Assembly (NCBI GenBank): GCA_019235415.1
Contig: JAFAKN010000410.1
Location: 1-34,349 of the forward strand
DNA length: 34,349 nt
Direction of reading: 5' to 3'
Source: Alphaproteobacteria bacterium
GTDB lineage: Bacteria; Pseudomonadota; Alphaproteobacteria; Reyranellales; Reyranellaceae
Each line of letters opens with the position of its first letter. The first letter of the stretch is position 1. The translations under genes were made by a program, and so were the position numbers. Under the pieces are notes generated by a model, which saw only the letters and a list, made by a program, of their open reading frames with translations, searched no databases and was not told where the DNA came from. Positions 1-6,924 of this stretch are shown in pieces.

Positions 1-1
1 A

Positions 2-655
2 GCAGGCGGCGGCGCCGGAGCGGGAGGCGGCAACGCAGGCGGCAACGGAAACGGAGGGGGTGGCGGCGCTGGAGCCGGAGGCGGCGGCAACGCAGGCGGC
101 AACGGAAATGGTGGCGGCGGCGGTGCCAGTGGCGGCGGCTCGGCAGGGGGAGGTAGCTCTGGAGTTGGCGGTGGTGCCAGTGGCGGCGGCTCGGCGGGGG
201 GAGGCAGCTCTGGAGTTGGCGGCGGTGCCAGTGGCGGCGGCTCGGCAGGGGGAGGCAGCTCTGGAGTTGGCGGTGGCGCCGCGGGCGGCGCTGCGACAGG
301 CGTGGGCGCCGGCGGCGTCGGCGCGGCCGGCGGCGCTTCCCCCGCCGGCAGCTCGGGTGCGGTGAGCACGGGCAACGGCAGTGCAAGCCAGGGCTTTGGA
401 GGCGGGGGTGGAACCGGCGCGTCGAACCTCGGTTCGCCGAGCGCCTCGGGCGTGGGAGCGGCCGGTGTTGGCAGCGGCGCAGCCGCAGCGGGAGGCGGCG
501 GCACGGCTGCTGGAGGCTTCGAATCGCAACGGCGCGACTTGGCGAGGCCCTTCTCGACGCGCGCCATCTATTTTCGGCGTGAGCTGTTCAGGAGCAAGGC
601 CGACTGCTTGACCGCGGCCTATACCCAGCACCTGCCGCTCGAGGTGTGCCGTTGA
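2..655 (+). CDS. Glycine-rich repeat protein, C-terminal part (5' end outside window)
   Basis: The frame is open from base 2 to the TGA at 653-655, so the gene starts upstream of the window. The first ~175 residues are almost only Gly, Ala, Ser and Asn, with two longer imperfect units (about 2-118) and then three 17-residue units starting GASGGGSAGGG. The low-complexity stretch ends in a compositionally normal tail of about 45 residues (FESQRRDLARPF..., YFRRELFRSKADCL, ending PLEVCR) with two Cys. That tail looks like the conserved, folded part. The stop overlaps the start of the TonB-like gene, so the two are probably co-translated. The role is unknown; a surface or periplasmic partner of the TonB-like protein is only inference. 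Length, signal peptide and N-terminal domain cannot be seen. Confidence 0.7.
   Translation, partial: AGGGAGAGGGNAGGNGNGGGGGAGAGGGGNAGGNGNGGGGGASGGGSAGGGSSGVGGGASGGGSAGGGSSGVGGGASGGGSAGGGSSGVGGGAAGGAATGVGAGGVGAAGGASPAGSSGAVSTGNGSASQGFGGGGGTGASNLGSPSASGVGAAGVGSGAAAAGGGGTAAGGFESQRRDLARPFSTRAIYFRRELFRSKADCLTAAYTQHLPLEVCR
122..274. repeat. Three tandem 51-bp coding repeats
   Basis: Units at 122-172, 173-223 and 224-274 are 51 bp each and differ at only a few positions, mostly synonymous (e.g. ggt/ggc, gca/gcg). Each encodes the same 17 residues (GASGGGSAGGGSSGVGG). The in-frame unit length means copy number can change without a frameshift. Confidence 0.9.
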
Positions 656-1596
656 GCGCCGATGGCCGCCTGTTTCCGGTTGCCCTGCTGACATCCGCCG
701 TCCTGCATGTCGGTATCGTCCTGGCGGTGCTGCCCGATGCGCCGCTGGAGCCCGCCAACATCAGCCAGCAGGCGATCGAGGTCACGCTCGAGCCGCCGGC
801 GCGCCCGACCGAAGGGCCAGCTCCGGCGGCGCCAACCGGCGCGGCCGAACAGGCCGCACGAAACCTCGATCCAGGTTCGGCTGAGCCGGAGGAGACTGCG
901 CCGCAGCTTGGTCGTCCCGACGCAGCAGCCGCGCCGCCGCCCGTGCCGCGCGAACCGGACATCGCGCAAATGCTTCCCGCAACGGAGCCGCCGCCCGCGG
1001 TCGAAGCCCTCGAGTTCGCCCGCAACGCGCCGGCGGCCGGGCCCGGCCCGCGGCTGGAGGACAGCTTGCCTGCGCTGGACGCGCCGCCGCGCGTCACCGG
1101 CCGCGAGTTCGCGATGACCGCGCCGCCCGCCACGCCCAAGGCGCCCATCGTCGAGCAACGCGCGCAGGCGCCGGCGCCGCCACAACCGGTTCGCCAGGCC
1201 AAGCCGAGGCGCGCGCCGCAACAAGAGCCCGCCGACGATTCCCAGAGCCGTGCCTGGCATTCCGCCTCGCCTGCCAACAAGGCGGTCAACGAGTTCAGCG
1301 ATCGGCGCGCCCAGCAAGACTATCTCTGGCAGATCGTGCGCAAGCTGTCTGCTGGCCGCTTCTATCAGTCCGCCGGTCAGCAGAGCGAGCAGGGTGTCGT
1401 GGTCGCGCGCATCACGCTTGCCCGCGACGGCCGCTTGATCGACTGCGGCGTCGCCCGCTCCAGCGGCTTTGCCGACCTCGACCACAACGTCATCGAGACC
1501 ATCCGGCGCGCGTCGCCCTTCCCGCCGTTTCCCAGCGACGCCGCCGTCGACAGCGCAACATTCATCGTGCCAATCACCTACACGCAGGACCGGTGA
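652..1596 (+). CDS. TonB-like energy-transducing protein
   Basis: The protein has the TonB layout. There is a short cytoplasmic N-terminus and one membrane segment (about residues 8-26, LFPVALLTSAVLHVGIVLAVL region). A long Pro/Ala/Glu-rich periplasmic spacer follows (about 30-200). The C-terminal domain (about 215-314) carries the TonB/TolA-type pattern VVVARITLARDGRL...SSGFADLD...RASPFPPFP. Such proteins couple inner-membrane energy to outer-membrane transport. No exbB/exbD or receptor gene lies in the window. The start is uncertain: TTG 652 has GAGG (641-644) seven bases upstream and overlaps the previous stop as TTGA; GTG 646 is in frame two codons earlier but too close to that GAGG. The family is clear; the transport partner is not. 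Confidence 0.85.
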   Translation: MSADGRLFPVALLTSAVLHVGIVLAVLPDAPLEPANISQQAIEVTLEPPARPTEGPAPAAPTGAAEQAARNLDPGSAEPEETAPQLGRPDAAAAPPPVPREPDIAQMLPATEPPPAVEALEFARNAPAAGPGPRLEDSLPALDAPPRVTGREFAMTAPPATPKAPIVEQRAQAPAPPQPVRQAKPRRAPQQEPADDSQSRAWHSASPANKAVNEFSDRRAQQDYLWQIVRKLSAGRFYQSAGQQSEQGVVVARITLARDGRLIDCGVARSSGFADLDHNVIETIRRASPFPPFPSDAAVDSATFIVPITYTQDR

Positions 1597-1624
1597 GCAA
1601 GCGTCGGGCCGGAGTGAACGGCCT

Positions 1625-1990
1625 TTATCGGCGCACCGACATCGCGGCGCGATGCGACAGCACGTATTGGGTGGCGGCTTCCTGGCTGTTCTGCTGGATC
1701 TGGCGCGCGATCTCCGACTCGCGGTAGCCGTCAGGTCCGGCAATCGCCCGGATCAGCGCGTCGTTCTGCGGACTGCAGGCGGCCACCACGGCCCGGCCGA
1801 CGGTCGCGGCATCGGAGCGATAGTCGTCGAGCCGGATCGCATTCTGGGCCAGGCAGGCGTCGCGCTGGTCGCGCAACTGCGTCACCTCTGCGGGAGACGC
1901 CGTGCCATAGGCGACTGCGCACCCCCCGAGCGTCGCGAGCAGAGCGAGAAGCGAACCAACCTTCAGCGTCGGGCCAATGCGTACGCGCAT
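1625..1990 (-). CDS. Small lipoprotein, unknown function
   Basis: The 121-residue product starts with a basic n-region, a hydrophobic core (VGSLLALLATLGG) and a lipobox LGGC with the modified Cys at residue 24, so it should be a lipid-anchored envelope protein. The remainder is polar and helical-looking with one further Cys (ACSPQND). ATG 1990 is preferred because GAGG lies six bases upstream; ATG 2002 is in frame but has no Shine-Dalgarno. It converges on the TonB-like gene with 28 bases between the stops. I do not recognise the family. Confidence 0.75.
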   Translation of the reverse strand: MRVRIGPTLKVGSLLALLATLGGCAVAYGTASPAEVTQLRDQRDACLAQNAIRLDDYRSDAATVGRAVVAACSPQNDALIRAIAGPDGYRESEIARQIQQNSQEAATQYVLSHRAAMSVRR

Positions 1991-2089
1991 GACATGCCTC
2001 ATCCGGGCGGGGGGTGCCGTTTAGCCGGCCGCCGCGCCAGCCTTGGCGAATACAATAGCGCAGTTGTCGAGCAAATGGGCCGGGAGGGG

Positions 2090-2107
2090 ATGTGGCCGAG
2101 GCCACAT
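2090..2107. promoter_or_regulatory. 18-bp perfect palindrome in divergent intergenic region
   Basis: ATGTGGCC-GA-GGCCACAT is an exact 8-2-8 inverted repeat, followed at 2111-2118 by the 8-bp palindrome TGGGCCCA. It lies between the minus-strand lipoprotein (start 1990) and the plus-strand secreted protein (start 2274). There is no T-run, so it looks more like a protein-binding site than a terminator. No regulator can be named. Confidence 0.35.
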
Positions 2108-2273
2108 ATCTGGGCCCACTGCGCGTGCAGCTGGGCCGCTTTGCGGCGCTCCTCGCCCGGGACGTCGCCCCGTCGCCCCGCTCGCGAGCGAACCTGCGCG
2201 CACATGTGCACAGAGGCGCAACTACCGCTCGCATCATCCGTTCGTTGAAAGCGTGCCGCAACGGAGCCTGACG

Positions 2274-2615
2274 ATGCTGCGGACAACCGTCCTGGGTGGC
2301 CTGCTACTTGCTCTCAGCAGTCCCTACGCGCTGTCGCAAAGCGCTTCTGTGCCCGACCATGCGAACGGTGCTGCCGCGGTGCGCCATGTCGGCAGCCGGG
2401 CCGACTTCCCTGCCGCCGGCGACAGCGAACCGACACTGGCCTTCACTGGCAGACGCCGACACGTGGTCCTGCTGCTGGAGGACCTGGAGCTCGGCCCCCG
2501 CGGCAATGCCGGGGTGGACTGCAGCGGAGAGGCACCCTTCGAGCTGATCTTCGGCTGTCAGACCGACGATCGTGACTTCGATCCGGGGCTGCGCCACTAC
2601 ACGCCGGACCGGTAG
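2274..2615 (+). CDS. Small secreted protein, unknown function
   Basis: This is a 113-residue product. A signal peptide is visible at residues 1 to about 22 (MLRTTVLGGLLLALSSPYALS), followed by a mature part of about 90 residues with two Cys (DCSGE, FGCQTDD) that could form a disulfide. ATG 2274 has GGAG at 2262-2265, eight bases upstream, and is preferred over earlier in-frame starts because it begins exactly at the signal peptide. No domain is recognised. The 2616-2887 stretch after it has no convincing gene or strong hairpin. Confidence 0.6.
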   Translation: MLRTTVLGGLLLALSSPYALSQSASVPDHANGAAAVRHVGSRADFPAAGDSEPTLAFTGRRRHVVLLLEDLELGPRGNAGVDCSGEAPFELIFGCQTDDRDFDPGLRHYTPDR

Positions 2616-2887
2616 CTAAGGACGGCACGCCGAACAAGAGCCCGTGGCCATTGCGATATTGGCGTTTCCGCTGTTGATTTGAAATGGAGCTCACCATCTC
2701 GCAACAGGCCACGATCGCGTCGGTCCGACCTACAACGCCGTTCCAAACCTCAAGAGATGGGAAACTCAAGGCTGGGGTACATGCCCGGCAGCCGGCAAGG
2801 AGACCATGGCCATGCAACAGTGGGCAATCCGTGGGGCCTGAAAGAGCCGGGCGCGGTCCAGTCGGTGCGGCGCCCGCAGGGTATTGA

Positions 2888-3778
2888 TCACCTGGCCACT
2901 TCACCGATTTCCCGCGTCAGCCAGGTCTTGAACGACTGCATGGCCGGCGTCGGCCGCTTCGACCGCAGCGACGTCAGCCAGTAGGCGCCCAGCACGACTT
3001 CGGTATCGAACGGCTGCATCAGCCTCTTGCGGCGGATCTCCTCGGCGAACATCCGCGCGGGCAGCAAGGCGACGCCGGCGCCCTGCGTGGCGGCCTGCGC
3101 CATCGTGATCGAGGAATCGAAGATCGGCCCCTTGATGTGGGGAAGGGGGCATCGCGCCGTCTCGAACCACCTCGCCCATTCGTCTGGCCGGTAGGACCGC
3201 AGCAGCGTCACCTGTTTCAGGTCGGCCGGCCTGCGCAGCTTCGGGGCGAGCGCCGGTGCGCAGAGCGGCGTCAGCGGCGGCGTAAGAAGATGCGTCGATT
3301 GCGTGGCATGCCAGGATCCGTCGCCGAACCGGATGGCGTAGTCCAGCCCTTCACCGGCGATATCGACCCGGTTGTTATTGGTCAGGATGCGTACGTCGAT
3401 TCGCGGATGAGCCTTGGCGAAGGAGGCGAGGTGCGGCAGCAGCCAACCGGTCGCGAAAGTGCCGACGACGCCAACGGTCACGGCGTGGGTGAAGTCGCCG
3501 TCCTTGAAGCGTTCCAGGGTTTCCTTCAGGCGGCCGAACGTCTCGGCCACGGCCGGCAGCAGCGCCTGGCCTTCGTCGGTCAGGGCAAGGCCGCGCGGCA
3601 GCCGGCGGAACAGCTCCGCACCGAGGCTGCCTTCCAGGGCCTTGACCTGCTGGCTGACGGCGGCCTGGGTCACGCGTAGTTCGAGGCCGGCGCGCGTGAA
3701 GCTGAGATGCCGCGCGGAGGCTTCGAACGCCCGCAGGGCGTTAAGAGGGAGTTGCGACAGACGCAGCGAGCGGCTCAT
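2888..3778 (-). CDS. LysR-type transcriptional regulator (GcvA/AmpR-like)
   Basis: This 296-residue LysR-family regulator has a winged helix-turn-helix at about residues 7-66 (LNALRAFEASARHLSFTRAG...VTQAAVSQQVKALE), followed by a periplasmic-binding-protein-like effector domain. The N-terminal wording is that of the GcvA/AmpR branch. ATG 3778 is chosen because GGAG precedes it and the family motif begins a few residues later; the frame stays open upstream but would run into the divergent beta-lactamase. Its divergent arrangement with a class A beta-lactamase is the classical AmpR-bla layout, so it probably regulates that gene and itself from the shared 97-bp gap. The ligand is unknown. Confidence 0.9.
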   Translation of the reverse strand: MSRSLRLSQLPLNALRAFEASARHLSFTRAGLELRVTQAAVSQQVKALEGSLGAELFRRLPRGLALTDEGQALLPAVAETFGRLKETLERFKDGDFTHAVTVGVVGTFATGWLLPHLASFAKAHPRIDVRILTNNNRVDIAGEGLDYAIRFGDGSWHATQSTHLLTPPLTPLCAPALAPKLRRPADLKQVTLLRSYRPDEWARWFETARCPLPHIKGPIFDSSITMAQAATQGAGVALLPARMFAEEIRRKRLMQPFDTEVVLGAYWLTSLRSKRPTPAMQSFKTWLTREIGEVAR

Positions 3779-3803
3779 TGATCGCTCCAAGCTTGCCTTA
3801 TGC

Positions 3804-3817
3804 CTCGTCTCACGAGA
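3804..3817. promoter_or_regulatory. Candidate LysR-type operator (T-N11-A dyad)
   Basis: CTCGT-CTC-ACGAG (3804-3816) is a perfect 5-3-5 dyad lying inside a T-N11-A arrangement (T3805, A3817). It sits between the divergent regulator and beta-lactamase starts, where a LysR-type protein would bind. No good sigma-70 boxes are obvious in the gap. Confidence 0.4.
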
Positions 3818-3875
3818 CATTGATTGTCGGCGCAACGAGGTGATGCGAATCGTCCGCGTGACGGAGGACGATCGC

Positions 3876-4757
3876 ATGATTGGCAGACGGAAATACCTTT
3901 TGGCGACATCGCCGGTCTTGACCGGACTTCCCCTTTGGGGCGCGACCAAGGCGGCATTCGCCGACGGCGCGCAGGTTGGCGAGCTGCGGCGCCTCGAAAG
4001 CGAAAGCGGCGGTCGCCTGGGCGTGACGCTGCTCGACACGAAGGACCGTTCCCGCTCCGGCTATCGCAACGACCAGCGCTTTCCCATGTGCAGCACCTTC
4101 AAGGCCGTGCTCGCCGCGGCGGTGCTGCGTCGCGTCGACGACGGGCAGGAACAGCTCGCGCGGCGCGTTCGTTTCGGCGCCGAGGCGATCCTCGCCTATG
4201 CGCCAGTGACCAAGAGCCACGTCGGCAGCGAGGGCATGTCGATCGCCGAGCTGTGCGATGCGGCCGTGACGCTCAGCGACAACACGGCGGCCAATCTTCT
4301 GCTGGCGTCGATCGGTGGCCCGGCGGCGCTGACCACCTTCCTGAGGGCGATCGGCGACGGCGTGACCCGCCTCGATCGCATCGAGCCCGAGCTCAACGAG
4401 GCGTTACCGGGAGATCCACGCGATACGACGACTCCTGACGCGATGGCGTCCACGCTGAGCGCCGTGGCGGTGGGCGAAGCGCTGTCGTCGGCATCGCGGA
4501 CACAGCTCGTTGCCTGGCTCGTCGCCAACAAGACCGGCGATGCGCGCCTGCGCGCCGGACTGCCATCCTCCTGGCGGGTCGGCGACAAGACAGGCACCGG
4601 CGCGCGCGGCACGTCGAACGATATCGCCGTGATCTGGCCGGACAATCGCGCTCCATTGGTCGTGGCCGCCTACCTGACGGGCGCAACGGTCGATCCGGCG
4701 CGGCAGAATGCGGTGTTGGCGGCCGTAGGCCGCGCCATCGCAGCAGCCGCGACCTGA
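3876..4757 (+). CDS. bla: Class A beta-lactamase
   Basis: This is a 293-residue serine beta-lactamase with every class A motif in place: S73-T-F-K76 (Ambler 70-73) preceded by Cys, S134-D-N136 (Ambler 130-132), the omega-loop R168-I-E170-P-E-L-N174 (Ambler 164-170, general base Glu166) and K238-T-G240 (Ambler 234-236) followed by Thr. It hydrolyses beta-lactams in the periplasm. The N-terminus carries a twin-arginine-like pattern (GRRKYLLA) and a hydrophobic stretch ending near AFA-DG, so Tat export is likely. ATG 3876 has GGAGG at 3863-3867, eight bases upstream; ATG 3843 is an in-frame alternative with poorer context. The spectrum cannot be read from sequence. It is likely controlled by the divergent LysR-type gene and is probably an intrinsic chromosomal enzyme, since no mobile element is nearby. 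Confidence 0.95.
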   Translation: MIGRRKYLLATSPVLTGLPLWGATKAAFADGAQVGELRRLESESGGRLGVTLLDTKDRSRSGYRNDQRFPMCSTFKAVLAAAVLRRVDDGQEQLARRVRFGAEAILAYAPVTKSHVGSEGMSIAELCDAAVTLSDNTAANLLLASIGGPAALTTFLRAIGDGVTRLDRIEPELNEALPGDPRDTTTPDAMASTLSAVAVGEALSSASRTQLVAWLVANKTGDARLRAGLPSSWRVGDKTGTGARGTSNDIAVIWPDNRAPLVVAAYLTGATVDPARQNAVLAAVGRAIAAAAT

Positions 4758-4775
4758 TCTCCCGATGCGGTCGCC

Positions 4776-5174
4776 CTACCTCGCGAGCGCGACGCAGTCG
4801 ATCTCCATGTCGAATGGACCGAACCAGCCGGCCTGGCACAGGAAAATCCGTGCCGGCTTGTAGGCTTCGAAGTACTCGGCATAGACCGTGTTGATCACCG
4901 AGAAGTAGGACGGGTTCGAGCAATAGACGTTGCATTTCACGACCCGGTCGAGGCCCGAGCCTGCCGCCTCGAGGCAGGCTTTCAGATGCTCCAGGATACG
5001 GCGCGCTTGCTGGTCGATCGGCAGGATATCGTAACCGCCGGTCTCCGGATTGATGGGCGCCAGGCCCGAGACATAGACCCAGTCGCCGGCGCGAACGACT
5101 GGCGAAAACGGCACGGAAATGCGCTCGGCGAACTTGGCAAACGCCGGCACGACAGGTTTTGTCATCTCGATCAT
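4776..5174 (-). CDS. Rid-family (RidA/YjgF/UK114) protein
   Basis: A 132-residue protein of the YjgF/YER057c/UK114 superfamily. The pattern GDWVYVSGLAP, ...QARRILEHLKACLEAAGSGLDRVVKCNVY... and the C-terminal PARIF...MEIDCVAL fit the trimeric Rid fold, with Arg in the PAR motif matching the RidA active-site Arg. RidA enzymes hydrolyse reactive enamines and imines made by PLP enzymes; other Rid subfamilies serve specific catabolic pathways. This one has an unusual segment (CQAGWFGPFD) where RidA has VEVARLP, so it is probably not housekeeping RidA. ATG 5174 has AGGAG about eight bases upstream. A 24-bp palindrome lies 40 bases before the start. Confidence 0.88.
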   Translation of the reverse strand: MIEMTKPVVPAFAKFAERISVPFSPVVRAGDWVYVSGLAPINPETGGYDILPIDQQARRILEHLKACLEAAGSGLDRVVKCNVYCSNPSYFSVINTVYAEYFEAYKPARIFLCQAGWFGPFDMEIDCVALAR

Positions 5175-5213
5175 TGCGGGCTCTCCTTTGCTTGCCTCCA
5201 AGCTAGGGGAACC

Positions 5214-5237
5214 CTCCTGACAACGTGTTGTCAGGAG
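5214..5237. promoter_or_regulatory. 24-bp perfect palindrome upstream of the Rid gene
   Basis: The half-site CTCCTGACAAC (5214-5224) is followed by a GT centre (5225-5226) and its exact complement GTTGTCAGGAG (5227-5237). It lies between the stop of the LVIVD gene (5284) and the Rid start (5174), both on the minus strand. An 11-bp stem with a 2-base centre and no T-run argues for an operator for a dimeric regulator (TetR, GntR or MarR type) rather than a terminator. The inner TTGTCA also resembles a -35 box reading toward the Rid gene, so a bound regulator could block transcription. Confidence 0.6.
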
Positions 5238-5283
5238 TGAAGGCGGCGCAGATCGGGTCGAGCGGCTTGGTGGTGGAGGAGTG

Positions 5284-6408
5284 CTACACGCGCTCGAGGA
5301 TCGACAGGCCTCGATTGCGATCGATCAGGTAGATCAAGCCTCGATGGTCGACGTAGACGTCGTTGCTGCAGACGCGCTGGGCTCCCGCCGGCACGTCCGG
5401 CATCCACCAGGCGGCCTGCTTCATCGACAGCGGATTGGCGATGTCGATCACCCTGAGCCCGTTGGCGAACCAGGCGGCGGGAACCTCGTTGCCGATGATC
5501 GTTTCGACGGGCTGATGGCACGCCGTCATCAAGGGCGTCTCGGTCCCGACCAACTCCGGCAACTGAAAGCAGCTGACCGGTATCGGGCGGGTCTCGTCGG
5601 TGATGTTCACCATCCAAAGCGCCGCCGGCAGCTCCGGCGAGAGCTTGGGATCCAGGGGCTGCACGTGCTCGTCGGCGACCAGCATCCAGCGATGGCCGGC
5701 GATCGGCACGTCGATCGGAACCAGGCTGTGCGTGGGCCAGCCGAACGGCGGACTCCAGTCGAGGTGAGCGATCAGCTTCGGCTTGGTCATGTCGCTGATG
5801 TCGAGGATGACGCCGCCGCCGTACCAGTAGCTGACATACAAACGATCGCCGCGCCGGATCGGATGGTGACAGCGGTGGTTCTTCGCCTTCCAACTCGGTG
5901 TTTCGCCACCCGCGGTCCACTGCCCTTCCATCCACCAGCGGCCGACCTCTTGCGGCCTGGACGGGTCCTTCAGGTCCAGGATCATGACGATGGTGCCGAC
6001 ATAACCCTCTTGCTCCGTGGAGATGTAGGCGTAGCGGCCATCGAACGTGAAACGGTGCACACCCATTCCGGCGCACTGCCAATGGCAGATGTCGCGCGGA
6101 TCGTTCGGTCGGCTGACGTCGAAGATGCGCAGCCCGACGAAATCATCAGCCGGCTTGTCGCCCCGCGTGCGCTCGCGATTCACCACCATGACGTCGTTCG
6201 CCACCCGAACCTTGTGGGAATGCAGCCCCGGCGGAATGTCGATCGAGGCGACGACCTTCGGATGCGCCGGATCTGCGACGTCCAGGACCGAAGTCCCGTG
6301 CGGCGGCTGCATGTGGCCGACATAGGCGTAGTTGCCGTCCAGGACGACCTGGCCGCCGCCGGCGATATCGATCCACGCGACCTCGCGAATGCCGGAACCC
6401 TGACCCAT
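5284..6408 (-). CDS. LVIVD-repeat beta-propeller protein
   Basis: The 374-residue protein is built from repeated blades with the pattern 'AYVG...SVLDVADPAHPKVVA', 'VGLRIFDVSRPNDPRDI', 'IVMILDLKDPSRPQEVG', 'GVILDISDMTKPKLIA' and 'GLRVIDIANP', which is the LVIVD repeat. These proteins fold as beta-propellers; their biochemical role is mostly unknown. Several conserved His (HMQPPHG, HSHKV, NHRCHH) could bind metal, but that is inference. There is no signal peptide. ATG 6408 is preceded by AAGGGGG. The Rid gene follows on the same strand after 109 bases containing the palindrome. Confidence 0.85.
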   Translation of the reverse strand: MGQGSGIREVAWIDIAGGGQVVLDGNYAYVGHMQPPHGTSVLDVADPAHPKVVASIDIPPGLHSHKVRVANDVMVVNRERTRGDKPADDFVGLRIFDVSRPNDPRDICHWQCAGMGVHRFTFDGRYAYISTEQEGYVGTIVMILDLKDPSRPQEVGRWWMEGQWTAGGETPSWKAKNHRCHHPIRRGDRLYVSYWYGGGVILDISDMTKPKLIAHLDWSPPFGWPTHSLVPIDVPIAGHRWMLVADEHVQPLDPKLSPELPAALWMVNITDETRPIPVSCFQLPELVGTETPLMTACHQPVETIIGNEVPAAWFANGLRVIDIANPLSMKQAAWWMPDVPAGAQRVCSNDVYVDHRGLIYLIDRNRGLSILERV

Positions 6409-6524
6409 GGTGTTTCCCCCTTCAGAGACTTAGCGGCCAGCCCGTTGGCCCGTCACCGGAACTTGGTTCCACCATCCGCTGCGTGTCAACGACGTGCCAA
6501 CATCGTTCACCCGCTAGTGCTACC

Positions 6525-6758
6525 TCAATCGGCTTTAGCCAGGCGCAGGAAACCCTGTTTTTCGAAATCCTGAATGCACTGTGATTCGAGCTGAGCACTG
6601 GCCGATGCCCGTAGCGCATAGAATGGATAGGGGCCGCAGGTTACCTCCTGGCCGGTCTGCGGGTTCCTGAGATGGACGGTGTCGGTTCGAGCGCAGGCGG
6701 CCAGGGCGAGGCCGAGCACCAGCACGATAATAAAAAGGGCGACACTTCGTGTGTTCAT
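6525..6758 (-). CDS. Small lipoprotein, unknown function
   Basis: A 77-residue product with a hydrophobic N-terminus (VALFIIVLVLGLALA) and lipobox LAAC (Cys22). The short mature domain contains HLRNPQTGQEVTCGPYPF and ends in a Cys-containing helix (SQCIQDFEKQGFLRL); two mature Cys could pair. I recall similar tiny lipoproteins in alphaproteobacteria but no function. The flanking gaps (6409-6524 and 6759-6924) contain no further gene I can support. Confidence 0.7.
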   Translation of the reverse strand: MNTRSVALFIIVLVLGLALAACARTDTVHLRNPQTGQEVTCGPYPFYALRASASAQLESQCIQDFEKQGFLRLAKAD

Positions 6759-6924
6759 GTTGGTTCTCTCAAGGTTGCGTCATGCGAACCATTGGAGTGT
6801 CATCCCTTTTGGTATTCTGTCGATTTCAAGCGGCGGTCAGATTGTAACGCTGCATATTCCAGGAGTAGGGAGCTTACCGAAGATTACAACTTTCTCCCGG
6901 AAAGGTTGTCGTCGGGAATAGGCC

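Noticed and set aside
122-274. Regular 51-bp repeats, CRISPR-like at first sight
   Set aside because: The units are contiguous without spacers, stay in one reading frame and encode a Gly-rich peptide.
2443-2904. Minus-strand frame of 153 codons in the gap before the LysR gene
   Set aside because: No recognisable domain, poor start context, and it overlaps the better supported secreted-protein gene at 2274-2615.
5214-5237. Palindrome read as rho-independent terminator of the LVIVD gene
   Set aside because: Two-base centre and no T-run on either strand; a terminator would need a loop and a U-tract.
5231-6082. 283-codon minus-strand frame inside the LVIVD gene
   Set aside because: It overlaps the LVIVD-repeat frame and has an Arg/Ala/Gly-rich translation without any motif.
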